Assembly (NCBI GenBank): GCA_016165875.1
Contig: JABBOT010000080.1
Location: 3,503,205 to 3,567,204, forward strand
Source of the DNA: Acanthopleura granulata
Lineage: Eukaryota > Mollusca > Polyplacophora > Chitonida > Chitonidae
DNA: 64,000 nucleotides
Direction: 5' to 3'
This document shows positions 1-12,107 of this stretch, one piece after another. Position numbers and translations under genes: made by a program. The stretch's first letter is position 1; each line of letters starts with the position of its first letter. The notes under the pieces are model-generated. The model had not been told where the DNA came from, made no database searches, and worked only from the letters and a program-made list of their open reading frames with translations.

Positions 1-414
1 TTGTGTGTTCTCAGTAAGAAGAGATGGATGATGAAGAAGTCTTCTTCTCCAGGAAGCAGTTTGGAGCGGCGACTTTACCATGGCACTAGACAGAAGTACA
101 TAGATGCCATTTGTCAGCAGGGGTTTGATTTCCGCGTTAGCGGTCAGTCCACTGGCACAAAGTTCGGCAAGGGCGCCTATTTCTCTGTCAGTGCAAAGTA
201 CTCCTCTCTCTACACCGACTCTAATGAGCTATTTGTTGCCCGTGTTCTGACCGGAGACTTTACCATAGGTGACAAGAATTACACCCGCCCTCCACCCAAA
301 CCCCAAACATCACAGCTGTTTGACTCTTGTGTGGACCAGGTGAAGAATCCAACAATGTTTATTGTCTTTGACATCACTCAAGCCTATCCTGAATACATTG
401 TACAACTGGAGTAG
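1..414 (+). CDS. PARP-family mono-ADP-ribosyltransferase, C-terminal catalytic exon (partial)
   Basis: This is the end of a PARP catalytic domain, which transfers ADP-ribose from NAD+ to targets. Counting from base 1, His27 lies in LYHGT and Tyr60 in GKGAYFS, the two NAD-binding residues of the H-Y-E signature. The third signature position is Met119 (in TMFIVFD), not Glu. Family knowledge: PARPs without that Glu (PARP10, 12, 14-like, usually Ile or Leu there) act as mono-transferases. The ending AYPEYIVQ also resembles PARP10-15 rather than PARP1. The gene enters from beyond the left edge. A likely splice acceptor (tgttctcag) ends at base 14, so the exon probably starts at 15 and this is the last coding exon. 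The stop is TAG at 412-414. The subfamily cannot be fixed without the upstream domains (macro, WWE or zinc finger). Confidence 0.88.
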   Translation: MCVLSKKRWMMKKSSSPGSSLERRLYHGTRQKYIDAICQQGFDFRVSGQSTGTKFGKGAYFSVSAKYSSLYTDSNELFVARVLTGDFTIGDKNYTRPPPKPQTSQLFDSCVDQVKNPTMFIVFDITQAYPEYIVQLE

Positions 415-806
415 CATGGCTTATTCTTCTGCAAAGATTCCTGGCAGCATTTCAAATGTGGTTAAGTAATATTACGTTCTTCTACTTTGATTGAAGTCTG
501 GTCCACCCTTTAACAAAAATGTTATTTATGTTAAAATTTTACTGAAGGTGTTTCCATTTTGTACCTTGTTAAATTTTACAGTACATTGTATGTATATTTT
601 CTAAATTTACAACAAAAGTTTGTTAATGTATGAAGGGGAAGCATGCATTAGCATACCTTCTGTGATATCTGTTGTTTTGCAGACAGATGTAGGCAAAAGA
701 TGAGTGCCCTTACTGGCAGAGCGATTTAATGAGTTTAAGCTATAACCCACTAGATATCAAGTCAAGTGTTCAGTTACACAAAGAGAATTGCACTGTTTTC
801 TCTACC

Positions 807-812
807 AATAAA
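807..812 (+). terminator. candidate polyadenylation signal of the PARP-like gene
   Basis: An AATAAA lies about 390 bases after the stop codon. An AAAT-type microsatellite at about 880-906 supplies more AATAAA words, so the true 3' end is not resolved. Confidence 0.3.
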
Positions 813-877
813 CATTTTGGCAATTGTATTTTGAGTGAGATAGTCTTGAGTGAACACGGTGCAGCATCAACCTCAGA

Positions 878-906
878 GGAAATAAATAAATAAATAAATA
901 AATAAA
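878..906. repeat. (AAAT)n microsatellite
   Basis: About seven AAAT units in the sequence after the PARP-like exon. No SINE body is recognisable beside it, although such tracts end the SINEs elsewhere in the window. Confidence 0.7.
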
Positions 907-2400
907 GAAAGAAAACAAACATGAAAATAAAATATGCTGTAAAATTGTTTAAGCCCAAGTTGAACGAAAGGTCTTTAGATGTATTGTGTGAAATAACTGA
1001 TAAGGTTTTAAGATGGCAAGGCTGCAAATAGCCTACATATAATACAAGTAACTGTATATTTGTAGAAAATAATTGCTGAGGCAGAGAGTGCTGATGAGCT
1101 AATTTTCTGTGAACTTGCAGTTAGGAGGTCCAACTTAAACAGCAGTCAGTGTATTTCCTGGACTGTATTTTATTTTTCAATGATCCACAATCTTTGTGTG
1201 AATTGTTATTCAAATAGTACACGCTGCAAGCCAACATCAATAGTAGGCTAATTGTTCGCCTTTGAGGTTGTGAGTGAGTGAGTTTGAATATCTGACGTTT
1301 TCCACGCCGGCATTGTGATGATGCTCACCACCCTTTGAGGTCATCCTTGATGTACATATAGGGAAATATTTGATGCACTGCTCGTTTTATGAGCCTGATT
1401 TTTTTGCCAGGCACTGTCTTTATATCCAGAATTTCATGTACATCAACACCTCACCGTACATGCTGATCACATGGCCGGAGGAAGTTTCTTTGGATAACGC
1501 GCTTTTGTTATTCTATGGCTGCTAGGTATTCATAAGCTGAATAAGTACAACATTTTGTGTTGAAGATGGTTAGCAGTTGGGTGGGTATGCTTGGTTTTTT
1601 CATGTTTCTTGATAATTTTATAGTTCTGACTACTTTGGGTGAACTAATGAAAGTATTGTGCTTTAAAGCTATTAACAGCATATGATTCTAAAAGTGATTA
1701 CGTGGAAAACCGACCCCGATAGCTCTGTTAGATAACAGGATAAGAGATCAAATGATCATAGGTAGGCCACACTGTTCAGATAACAGTGTGACATCACTAC
1801 AGCCGTTTAATTTATTGTAAAACTAAACACCAGTAACAATGTCCTAATAGTGCCTTTGACACATAGTGCCTGTGGAACACCACTCAGAGTTTGTTTTTCT
1901 TTTTACCAGCAACGTGTAGAGATTTACTGTTTGATACATTATCACACCCAGCAAAAATGACAAATAATCGTCCAGAGATTGAACCTTTTGCATTTTAACA
2001 CATGTATAGAGATATTCTCAGTGAACATGGAATCCATGTATAATATGTAGTCCCCTACATGTAGAGGTTGAACATGCAGAATGCAGACACAGCAGTGTGC
2101 AAACATGTCTATGTCACCAGCTGAGAAGTGCAGAAGTGGTACACAGGGAGTGGCAGACCTGGAGGGCCAACAGTGGGAAACTCTCCACTAAGTTACCCCC
2201 CCCCCCCCCCCACCTCCTATGCCCCTCGGTTCTTGCCTCAGTGCTGAAAATGTTTACTTGCACCTGTTAACATACATTGTCATGGATTGGGAATTACTGA
2301 ATTGTACAGTATTCGTACCTAGTTGTTAGTCTATACCGCCACTTATCCTCATAGCTTCTAACAAGAGAGTGCTTGTTTTGACTTCTGAAGTTGTTTATGT
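907..2400. other. no gene recognised
   Basis: Non-coding sequence downstream of the PARP-like exon. No long open frame, splice-joined family match or RNA gene was seen. A run of C residues lies near 2198-2211. Confidence 0.6.
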
Positions 2401-2650
2401 GTTTGTATTTTTAGCAGTCTTGTGTATATAAATGTTTATGTATAGGCGTGTTAGTATTTTTAGCAGTCTTATGTATATAAATGTCTGTGTATAGGTGTGT
2501 TTGTATTTTTAGCAGTCTTATGTATATAAATGTCTGTGTATAGGTGTGTTTGTATTTTTAGCAGTCTTATGTATATAAATGCCTGTGTATAGGTGTGTTT
2601 GTATTTTTAGCAGTCTTATGTATATAAATACCTGTGTATAGGTGTGTTTT
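2401..2650. repeat. 49-bp minisatellite, about 5 copies
   Basis: The unit starts agcagtcttatgtatataaa and repeats at a spacing of exactly 49 bases (for example 2462 and 2511). Outer copies diverge. No coding potential. Confidence 0.9.
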
Positions 2651-3002
2651 CATCCACTGCTGTATATAATAGCTGCTGTACATAAGCATGTACAGACTGT
2701 ATGTAGTGTGGCAGTAGGCAGCCGAGTCCTAAAGGAAAAGTGCAAATTTGCTTTTTGGTATAACTGCTTGGCCTCTATGAAATTTGTTGGCGTTTTCAAC
2801 TGAGAGAGACTGTTGGCATTCCGTACACATGATGGAAAATACATACACATGTTAGGCCTCAAGCACGGCTACAGTATGTATGGAAAAGACGTGTACATGC
2901 GTACAAAAGCCTCCAGGGACAACAGCTTGCATGCATGGGAGACACATTTAGACATGTGTCACCCTCCAGGTGCTAACACAATTGGCACATAGAAATTCCC
3001 TG

Positions 3003-4325
3003 CATCATGCCTGAACTACATGTAACACAAAATGTTGGATAAATATATACCCATCATCATGCCTGAACTACACGTAACACAAAATGTTGGGTAAATACAT
3101 ACCCATCAACATCCATGGACTACTGCAAAATGTTGGGTAAATACATACTCATCAACATCCATGGGCTAATGCAAAATGTTGGATAAATACATACCCATCA
3201 ACATCCATGGACTAATGCAAAATGTTGGATAAATACATACCCATCAACATCCATGGACTCATGCAAAATGTTGGATAAATACATACTCATCAACATCCAT
3301 GGACTAATGCAAAATGTTGGATAAATACATACCCATCAACATCCATGGACTAATGCAAAATGTTGGGTAAATACATACCCATCAACATCCATGGACTAAT
3401 GCAAAATGTTGGATAAATACATACTCATCAGCATCCATGGACTAATGCAAAATGTTGGATAAATACATACCCATCAACATCCATGGACTAATGCAAAATG
3501 TTGGATAAATACATACTCATCAACATCCATGGACTAATGCAAAATGTTGGATAAATACATACCCATCAACATCCATGGACTAATGCAAAATGTTGGGTAA
3601 ATACATACCCATCAACATCCATGGACTAATGCAAAATGTTGGATAAATACATACTCATCAGCATCCATGGACTAATGCAAAATGTTGGATAAATACATAC
3701 CCATCAACATGTTGGATAAATACATACCCATCAACATCCATGGACTAATGCAAAATGTTGGATAAATACATACTCATCAACATCCATGGACTAATGCAAA
3801 ATGTTGGATAAATACATACTCATCAGCATCCATGGACTAATGCAAAATGTTGGATAAATACATACCCATCAACATCCATGGGCTAATGCAAAATGTTGGA
3901 TAAATACATACTCATCAACATCCATGGACTAATGCAAAATGTTGGATAAATACATACTCATCAGCATCCATGGACTAATGCAAAATGTTGGATAAATACA
4001 TACCCATCAACATCCATGGGCTAATGCAAAATGTTGGATAAATACATACCCATCAACATCCATGGGCTAATGCAAAATGTTGGATAAATACATACTCATC
4101 AACATCCATGGACTAATGCAAAATGTTGGATAAATACATACTCATCAACATCCATGGGCTAATGCAAAATGTTGGATAAATACATACCCATCTGTATATC
4201 TGGTGTAATACAACATATTTGGTAACTACATACCCATCAGCGTCCATGAACTAATGCAAAGTGTTGGGCAGACACATACGCAGTGACACCCGTAGACTAT
4301 TGCAGAGTGTTGGGTAAATACACAA
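3003..4325. repeat. 46-bp minisatellite, about 27 copies
   Basis: The unit contains catccatggactaatgcaaa followed by atgttggataaatacatac and recurs every 46 bases (for example 3481 and 3527). The core from about 3090 to 4190 is nearly uniform. The edges (3003-3090 and 4190-4325) hold decayed units. One unit near 3706 is short by part of a repeat. A five-unit (230-bp) higher-order period is visible from the variant 'cagcatcc' at 3430 and 3660. Confidence 0.95.
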
Positions 4326-4329
4326 ACAT

Positions 4330-5590
4330 GACGTGAGTTGAACACCAGTAGATAGTCGGATTAGAACATACCCATAAACCACCTTATTACAACGATCATA
4401 AGAAAGTGAAGAGAGACCATGAAATAATGGGTGAAGCATATGATTTTTATATGAAACATAGCAGAGTTTAAGTTTGAGCTACGGGAGCTTCTAATCTCTC
4501 CATTCTATAACCCAGGTTTGTGTGCATACAACATGCAGACACAAGAGGAATAGCTCCCTCGATTGTAATTTTGTGACAGGAAAGGTGCCCTGTGTTTGGC
4601 CTGACATTGGTTTTCATTTGCATTGTTCAGGGCCTACGCGTTAGATATTTTGTTTGTTTTTTTGGAGTTTAACACTTAATTTTTAGTTTAACATAAAAAA
4701 TTGCTATTGTTATAAAATAATTTTGTATTTGTACTTTAGTATATTTTGTCTAAATTTTTGTTGTCTATAAAGATGCTCTTTAATATTCCTACGCAAACGA
4801 AGTAGTTGTTGAAGTGGATGCGGCATCTGTGCTGTCAGTAAGTGTGCTGGGTTATGAGACATCTTAGGTATTACACTGTCCACCGTAACTTCAGTCCAAA
4901 TATTATCATAAAACTTCAAGGTTGTGTAATGTGATTATGTCATACCCATATGGAAGGAAAGCTGTCATTTTTTAGCAATTACCGTTCAAAAACTGAATGC
5001 AAATGGACTAAAATTCATCCAATTCCAATCAATCGGTGGAATTAATAGACTTCTGATAATGGGGATATTACAGTTTTCTCAGATATGACACGTTTTAATC
5101 CCGTCTTATCACGTTAAGATCGTTCTACTCTAATCTACCTGATTGGAGTAAATTAAACTTTTATTAATCTTGAATTAAACCCTGCACAATTGGTGGATGT
5201 CATAAATTCAACAGATTATATGCATGTTAATTGCCTTGATAGAGGGCCGTTTAATGTGTCAGACAGATTTTAGTTTAGTTGTATAAAATGGGGTTGATGA
5301 CTCCCCTCAAAATGTATAGAATATACTATTATATAGAATGCACCACCAATCAGTTTCAGTGACACGTAGCGAGAGGATTTGCATCGTTCACCAAAGCCAC
5401 CTTTGCTTGTTGACACATGTGGTATACCAAACCCACCGTTGAAGGCTCTGATTTGTGATTAGTTTTATTGTTTTATGATTTGTTGTTAATGTAGCGATAC
5501 AGGGTCTCTGTTTATGTTTTCTTTCTCATGCCGCTGCTTGATCGATTTTTTGTAAAGATGTTCAGTATAATAAAGAGCAAATAACAAGAC
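4330..5590. other. no gene recognised
   Basis: AT-rich non-coding sequence. Only short chance ORFs, with no homology that I recognise. Confidence 0.6.
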
Positions 5591-5767
5591 CTAGCTGAAG
5601 GATTACTGTGTTCTCTTGATGAGATAGACCCAGATCCATTCAAGATTAGAACGCTTGGTACTTCCCTGGCTTAACTGGAACTCAACATAAGGGGACAGAT
5701 CAAGAACCGGAATGCGTGGGCAACCTACATGTATAACTCTTTCGTGAATGTGTGTCAGTGCACATAA

Positions 5768-6014
5768 CTCCCTCCGTGGCCGAGGGATTTATAGCGCGCC
5801 AGAACAGCGTAATGACCCATGCAAGTGACTCTCACCAATGTGGTCGCTATGAGTTTAAGCTGGCTTCCTCTCCGGCCGTATATACGTGGGAAGGTCAGTC
5901 AGCAACCTGTGGATGGTCGTGGGTTTCCACCGGGCTCGGCCCGGTTCCCTCCCACTATAATGCTGGCCGCCGTCGTATAAGTGAGATATTTTTGAGTACG
6001 ACGTAAAACACCAG
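5768..6014 (+). mobile_element. tRNA-derived SINE, full-length copy
   Basis: It begins with the tRNA-like head ccgtggccgagggattta (A box), carries gctatgagtttaagctgg at the B-box position, and ends with the family body (ataatgctggccgccgtcgt) and the 'gtacgacgtaaaacacca' tail. It lies between two diverged direct repeats at about 5600-5722 and 6080-6190. Confidence 0.85.
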
Positions 6015-6177
6015 CCTTGAAGAAATCTTAACTCCCCAACTTGATTTTCAGTACAGCGCAAAACGAATAACAAGAACGTGATTGGAGCGTTCTCTTCAGA
6101 AAATTGAAACCCATATTCGTTCAAGATTGGTACTTCCCTGGCTTAATTGGATCTGAGAATAAAGGAATAGACCAGGA

Positions 6178-6531
6178 ATGGGTGGGAAAGATAAGTCTTT
6201 CATGACAAGGGTCCTGATGATCGTCGACGGTCTGTTGATGGTCGTAGTAGACGCCCGTATCCTGCCGTTCTTTACCAAGCGATGTCATCATCGCAATATC
6301 AGTGTGATCAACAAAAGCAAATACCATCTCACCATCAGTTTTAACGCTCACAACCTGATGTTCAAAAACCCCACAGACACCGCTCAGAGGTGCTGGGAAA
6401 GAGAGTACTTGTCAGACGTCCTTAAGGATCTGACGCCTGAGCTGTACGGGCAGTTGAGTGGATTTCAAAGAAGCCACGCCCAAGCACCTCGTTCACGGAT
6501 ATGTGCCAAAGACATAAAACGTACCGTTTAA
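6178..6531 (+). other. unrecognised 117-codon ORF
   Basis: An open frame of 117 codons with a hydrophobic start (MTRVLMIVDGLLMVVVDARI). It follows the right-hand copy of the direct repeat that flanks the SINE. No family, splice partner or promoter was recognised. It may be chance or the relic of an unknown gene. I do not assert that it is expressed. Confidence 0.15.
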
Positions 6532-6622
6532 TACCCGATTATAGCCTGCATATAGAACACAGCCTTTCACGGGACGTACTTCCAAAAGCTTTTCAACATT
6601 TCTTTCTAAATTCTGGGATATT

Positions 6623-6878
6623 GGTGGCTGAGTGATTTGCGTACTAGCGCAACACAATGACTCAGGATCCTCATACCCATGCAGTCTCTGTGAGTGTAAG
6701 TTCAGCTCAAGCTGTCCCGTCGTACAGTATTTGGTCTGCCGGCATCATGCGAATAGTTGTATCTTTACCCCCGGCTTTCCGCGGTTTCCTACAAATATAA
6801 ATGTTTAGCGGCGTCGTAAAAGTGAATTAAGTGTAAAACACCGATCAAAGGAATAAAATAAATAAATATAAATTACGT
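6623..6878 (+). mobile_element. tRNA-derived SINE, old full-length copy
   Basis: Diverged copy of the main family: the head is ggtggctgagtgatttgc, the body reads atgtttagcggcgtcgtaaa, and the end is gtaaaacaccgatcaaag followed by an (AAAT)-type tail. Confidence 0.7.
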
Positions 6879-7086
6879 GGTCCTACACATCAAGTTTCGT
6901 CCACTTGCGGTCGCCAGAAAAGCTGGACACCGGCCATCACGCAAGAGGGAGGATTTCTTGGAAGGTACACCCGGTTCTGCTTTGACTGGACCGCCGATCA
7001 TCACGACAAAAAGTTGAGCGTGGTGCAACGCCTCACCTCAGACTACTTTGAAACTTCTAACCTCCACTGATGCCGCAGCAACCAGA

Positions 7087-7228
7087 GGCCACTTTCACAA
7101 AACTTCGTCAGTCACTTCTTTCGTAACTTTTCTCGTAAAAAGACGTCGTCTAGGTTATAACGCCATAAGGCGACGTGGTTACGAGTAAATTTACGAAAAA
7201 ATGATTTACGAAGTTTTGAGAAAGTGGG
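7087..7228. mobile_element. MITE-like hairpin with terminal inverted repeats
   Basis: The left end ccactttcacaaaacttcgt is the imperfect reverse complement of the right end, which reads acgaagttttgagaaagtgg. Pairing extends inward over about 55 bases per arm. No transposase is present. This is the architecture of a non-autonomous DNA transposon. Confidence 0.75.
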
Positions 7229-8655
7229 AACAGTCATGTATATCCTCAACACAGATCCTCGTGATCGACCTCTATAACATTGAGTTGTCCTCAACATGGA
7301 CCACGATACTGGCACACATCACCTGTATGGAGTCTGTTTTGGGGATACAGTTCATGTAACGCGAAATCCCGCTTCTCAACGTGAATTCACTTCAAAATGA
7401 TCGGATTAATATGTGAACTCGATAACCTGTAAACATCGTTCTAATGCGTGATTTCTGCTTTTTCATGCGGACAGTTCCACTTTCCTCGATGAAATGGCTG
7501 AATAATGGCACAGATCATTGGAAAGGGAACCACCGACCTGTACAAAGTTTCCATACTGCCGTGTGTGGATAATATCCAATTGTTGAATGTCGCAGAGTTG
7601 ACAAACGCCAACAAGTGTTGTGAAAGATATATATTCACCTTTGCTGGTTTTAAAGGAAACTGCAGACTGACAATGCGTTGCATCTTGCCTGGGCTTGTAT
7701 TTATTCTAAATAAAAGACCACAGCATAGCGGGAAGGCCTAAATCCAGTTCAGCCCCAACGCGGTGTTGGTCACATTTAACCGATGAATTAATGCCACCTT
7801 TCGGTTTAGGTCACAATCATGTCATAATCAGTTAGGGTTTTATTCTAACTGTTCATGTAAATGTTTAATAAGTAACCACTGACGCGCCTCCTAGAATTCA
7901 AAGCTCAACTAGATGCACATTTTGATTTGCGATAGCTTTTCAGCTGTCATGGTGCATAATTTGAACACTGATTTAATTCATTTGCCCAGATCTTTCTCTT
8001 TGCATGACTCCGTTCTAGTTTCTTACTTACGTACTCCCTTAGTTATGTTGTGGTTGTGTTGAATGTTGTGTTGTGAATTGGTCTAGCGATTACTAACCGG
8101 AACGGATATTATGGCTGACGCCTGGTATACGAATGCCTGTTTCGACGCCTAAATTTGAACTGCACTGTACATGTGTTTGAATCCCAGCCTTTACCACCCC
8201 AGAAATCTACTTTGGAACCTCTGTATTTTGGCAGCCGATCCCCGAAAATCTGACATGGAAATGTAAGTCGAGATTTATGACTTAGATCTTATCTGACAAG
8301 TTTGTTTTTGTCTTTACTATTACATAGCTTATGCTTAAAATCGGTAGTTCTTTTTCGACAATGAGCCTGACCATAAGAATGGCAGTTGAAGTAGGTAGGA
8401 TGCTAGCAAGAGCCACTTGGAAGGTTGGTGGGTTGACCAACCCCAACGTGTCTAGATGTTCAGATACGTGGGGCTCACACCTAGTTCCAAAACTTTCCGA
8501 TTGCCCTAAAAGTATGCGGTGGCTTATTTGTGCTGCACCCCCGAGTACAGTTGGTTTCTTCGCACATGGCTACCATGCTACCGGGGCGAAGGAGGAGAAA
8601 TGTGTAGGACTAACTTCTTGGTAGGCCTACATTGCACAACTATCATCATTTTTTA
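7229..8655. other. no gene recognised
   Basis: Non-coding sequence between a MITE and a SINE. ORFs of 78 to 97 codons occur but match no family I know and have no convincing splice partners. Confidence 0.55.
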
Positions 8656-8657
8656 AT

Positions 8658-8879
8658 TGTGGGCCTCCGAGGCCTTGTGGTAAAAGCGTGCTCGTGCCGT
8701 GGAATGACAGAAGCATCTCCCCAGCTGAGGCTGGCTTCTTCTCCGGTTGTGCCAGCAACCTGCAGATGGTCGTGGATTTCCCTCGGGCACTACCCGATTT
8801 CCTCCAACCATAATGTTGGCCGCCGTCGTATAAGTGAAATATTAGGTAGTAATGCGTAAAACAATCACATAAATAAATC
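8658..8879 (+). mobile_element. tRNA-derived SINE, near full-length copy
   Basis: Head gggcctccgaggccttgtgg, body ataatgttggccgccgtcgt, and an ataaataaat tail. Internal deletions have removed part of the head-body junction. Confidence 0.85.
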
Positions 8880-9199
8880 ATTTGCAATAATGGTGCTCTG
8901 GTATTAAGGAATGATTATTTCTCTCGATATTTGTTTTCATGAATATCTGTATAGTCACAGTATACACATACCAGAATCGCATCTGGCCAGTATTGCAGGT
9001 GACGCCCTGCTCTCCCCGCAATCTGTTCTGACCGCACAAGTTTGTGCATTCATTTACAATAGTTAGAGTTGAGCACATAATCTCACCGGTCAAGAACCTG
9101 ATTATAGTGGCGACTAGCCGATATTTTAACCGCCTGATTCTGTCGATGATGAGTGATATACAGTTTGTCAGCAAATACATGTAAGAGCTGCTACACTGT

Positions 9200-9442
9200 A
9201 TTTGATTTATTTATTTATTTGGTGTTTTACGCCGTAGTCAAAGAATATTTCACTTATACGACGGCGGCCGCCAGAACCCGGGGAAAACCCACGACCATCC
9301 GCAGGTTTCTGGTGGGCTTTCCCACGTACGGCCGGAAGCAAGCATGAGCTGGACATGAACTCATATGGTGACCGCAATGGTGAAATGCATCTGGACCATT
9401 ACGCCGCGCTGGCGCGCTAACCAGCTCGGCCACGGAGACCCC
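9200..9442 (-). mobile_element. tRNA-derived SINE, full-length copy, minus strand
   Basis: The plus strand starts with the reversed tail (gatttatttatttatttggt) and then gtgttttacgccgtagtcaa. It ends in the reversed head, gctcggccacggagacccc. This is one of the best-preserved copies. Confidence 0.9.
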
Positions 9443-11660
9443 ACCTGCTACAATGTTAATCAACAGGGTAATTATGAATGCATTTGTGCCTTAGACTAGA
9501 GTCACTGTGATCTCTCAGATCTTTACACAGGACAGAAGCTTTAACCATTGGTTATTGATCTCCGAAGTTAATTATAATTCCCATATGGGAATAACATAAG
9601 TCATTTTAATTCCAGTTCAAACACAAGTCCAGTTTTACTATATATATGTAACTTAAGCATGTAGGTCTATATTTACATGATAAAAGACAATGTTGCATCA
9701 TACCATATGGTATGTTTACAAATGAATGAATATAATTATAGCTACATGTATAACGCCAAATACTTGCAATATTTTCGTCATATCCTGACGAATGTTTTTT
9801 GTGATTTTCATCTGTGTCATGAAGAGAAACATAAATAAATCCAAAGGAAATCAGAACAGCTATTATTACTGATTGCTTTGCAAGTGAACCTATGTTTTGT
9901 GTATCCCTGTATATATACACAGTAAAACAGGTCAAGCTTAGCCGAGTGTGACAGCTGGTGTTTGTGGTGGTGCTGTGTGACTGTGCATGGTTGATATAGA
10001 CAGGTGGACAGGTGCTTCTACATAAATAGTGCCGTGGGTTTCTTATTCAGGGCATCTCCCTGTTGATAATTACCACCAAAATGTCTCTACCAACGTCAGA
10101 TATAAACAAGAGCACATTTGTCATGAGTTACAATATTTTAACATAAAATGGTGACACTGCTCCCCCCGACCCCACCACTGGTCAGAATCCTCCATCGACC
10201 CAGACTACTTCGCCAATCCTTTTCCCTTAACAGATTGTTCAGCTTTTATGTTCCGCTTGAAAGGATCATGGCACATGCGCCGCCCTCTATGCCAGGTTTA
10301 GTCTCTGCCACTACTACACGGGTTTGACCTTTAGAACCAGTGTGTCACATGCACGTGGGTTTGTTGATACTATTAGCCTCATCACTGATGTTCCTGCGCG
10401 GAACTATAATCAGTATCTGTTTAACAGTTGTTTAGGTGTCGTTTGGAATCATGCTACGTATACCTTAGATATAGAAATATATTGACCTATTAAGCATTAA
10501 AAGAAATAAAAGCTGAAAAAGCGTTTTTCTTTTTTTTTTCCTGACATTACCATCGCCTCATCACCATGGTTCTAGTTATTTTGGAGTTGAGCAAGATTTC
10601 TGTACAAAATTTGCTCATGGTGGCGATCACGTAAGGCGAGCGTAGAGCCGCCAGACGTGCGCTGTGAGGAGGATGAGCTGATGAATCAGTCGTGTAACAG
10701 GTGGGAATCAGACTCATTTTTGGAATTGACAAGCAACGTGAATTCTAGTGGTAGGCCGAACAGATTTACCCGAAATTCCAAGATGGATCCGGATGGAGTA
10801 CCACAAAAGGCAGGTCAGTGTAACCAGGAAAAACCTTGATTCAGTCCTAAAATCGCACAGAAATTTCGTGTGCAGAAAATTGCTTCACAACAGTTAGTTA
10901 ATATGCAGATAGTACATACCGTGGGGTTGGGTACCATGTTTTGCGGAATATCATGTGACGATGTATTGGCCAGTAAAAATCGAGAATCATCGTATTTGGC
11001 GTAATAATGTAAGTTATACAGCTACAGTCTTTTTATATCATTTCATAAAAGATTCAGAGAATAATGAAACAGTACTAACTCAGGCGTCAAAGACCAATCA
11101 AATAAATGGAGAAATATATGTTCTTTAGTTATGACGTCAAATCACTTACACAAAGTATGTTCGGTCGTACATTGTATTTGATCAAAATATACCTCACACA
11201 GTCGTCTTTCTCTCTTTATGATTGCACTACTTAACTGGCCAGAATCATAATAGATATTTTGTCAGCTTTTTCTCTTTAATCATTTGTTACGGGTCCATCT
11301 GTCTACACACGTGTCAAAGAGTGCCAATGGAGTTCTTTACGACAGTAAGTTTTTTTCTCCGTCATCCGTCAGGCTCATATCTAAGATCATTCCTATTCAC
11401 GCCGTATATGTCGCCGTACGAGTTATTCTTGATCATCATTTCATTAGTACAGAACTCCACTGAATATTCGTAACAGGGCTGGTCCCAGTGAGTTACCTCC
11501 CCAATGTTTTGCTTTGTCAGTATCTCATGTTAAATTGGTGGAAACTCTGAAAATGGCCAATGGTGACATTTTGATGTTTAAGTTTAGGCTCTGTCAAGTC
11601 AGAAAGACGTTTCTAATTTCGTGCCCACATAGTCAATAAAGGGGCTAACAGAACGGGAAA
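9443..11660. other. no gene recognised
   Basis: Non-coding sequence without recognisable coding exons, repeats or RNA genes. Confidence 0.5.
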
Positions 11661-12107
11661 ATGCAGCGGAAAATTTGTCACTATCTCACCTGAATGACAA
11701 TGAACGAATGACTGATTATTACGTAAGGGATTCATGAAATGTAGTATCTTTTTTATACCCTGTCTTTAGCTTTTAAGACCGGCTGTGATCGTGGTCAAAG
11801 GCGCTTGACTTACAGTCAGACACACGCGACAGGGGTTCAAATTCCGATCTTGGAGCGGGGATTTGTACACTGTCTCGTTGTTCGTGGAACACTGGTGGCA
11901 ATGAGCGGTGGAAGAAACACATGAATGGTCATGAACCCCTGTCTTGTGTGTCTGTAAGACAAGTGCCTTTGACTACGGTCACAGCCCGTATTAAAAGCTA
12001 AAGACAGGGTATAAAAAAAGATACTACGGTCCATGAATCCCTTACGTCATAATCAGTCATTCGTTCATTGTCATTCAGGTGAGATAGTGACAAATTTTCA
12101 GCTGCAT
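11661..12107. mobile_element. long palindrome (foldback element) with a tRNA-like promoter
   Basis: The left arm (about 11661-11839) and right arm (about 11932-12107) are inverted copies at high identity, separated by a loop of about 90 bases. The arms start and end with atgcagc and gctgcat. Toward the inner end of the left arm lies a tRNA-like stretch, with tcgtggtcaaaggcgcttga resembling an A box and ggggttcaaattcc matching a B box. The B box is degraded in the right arm. It could be a foldback element, or two SINE-like copies inserted head to head. No ORF of note. Confidence 0.8.

Noticed and set aside
3003..4325. CRISPR array
   Set aside because: The 46-bp repeats are head to tail without unique spacers, and the genome is eukaryotic.
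5768..6014. tRNA genes suggested by A and B boxes in many places
   Set aside because: The boxes belong to SINE heads. No cloverleaf with intact arms and anticodon could be drawn for any of them.
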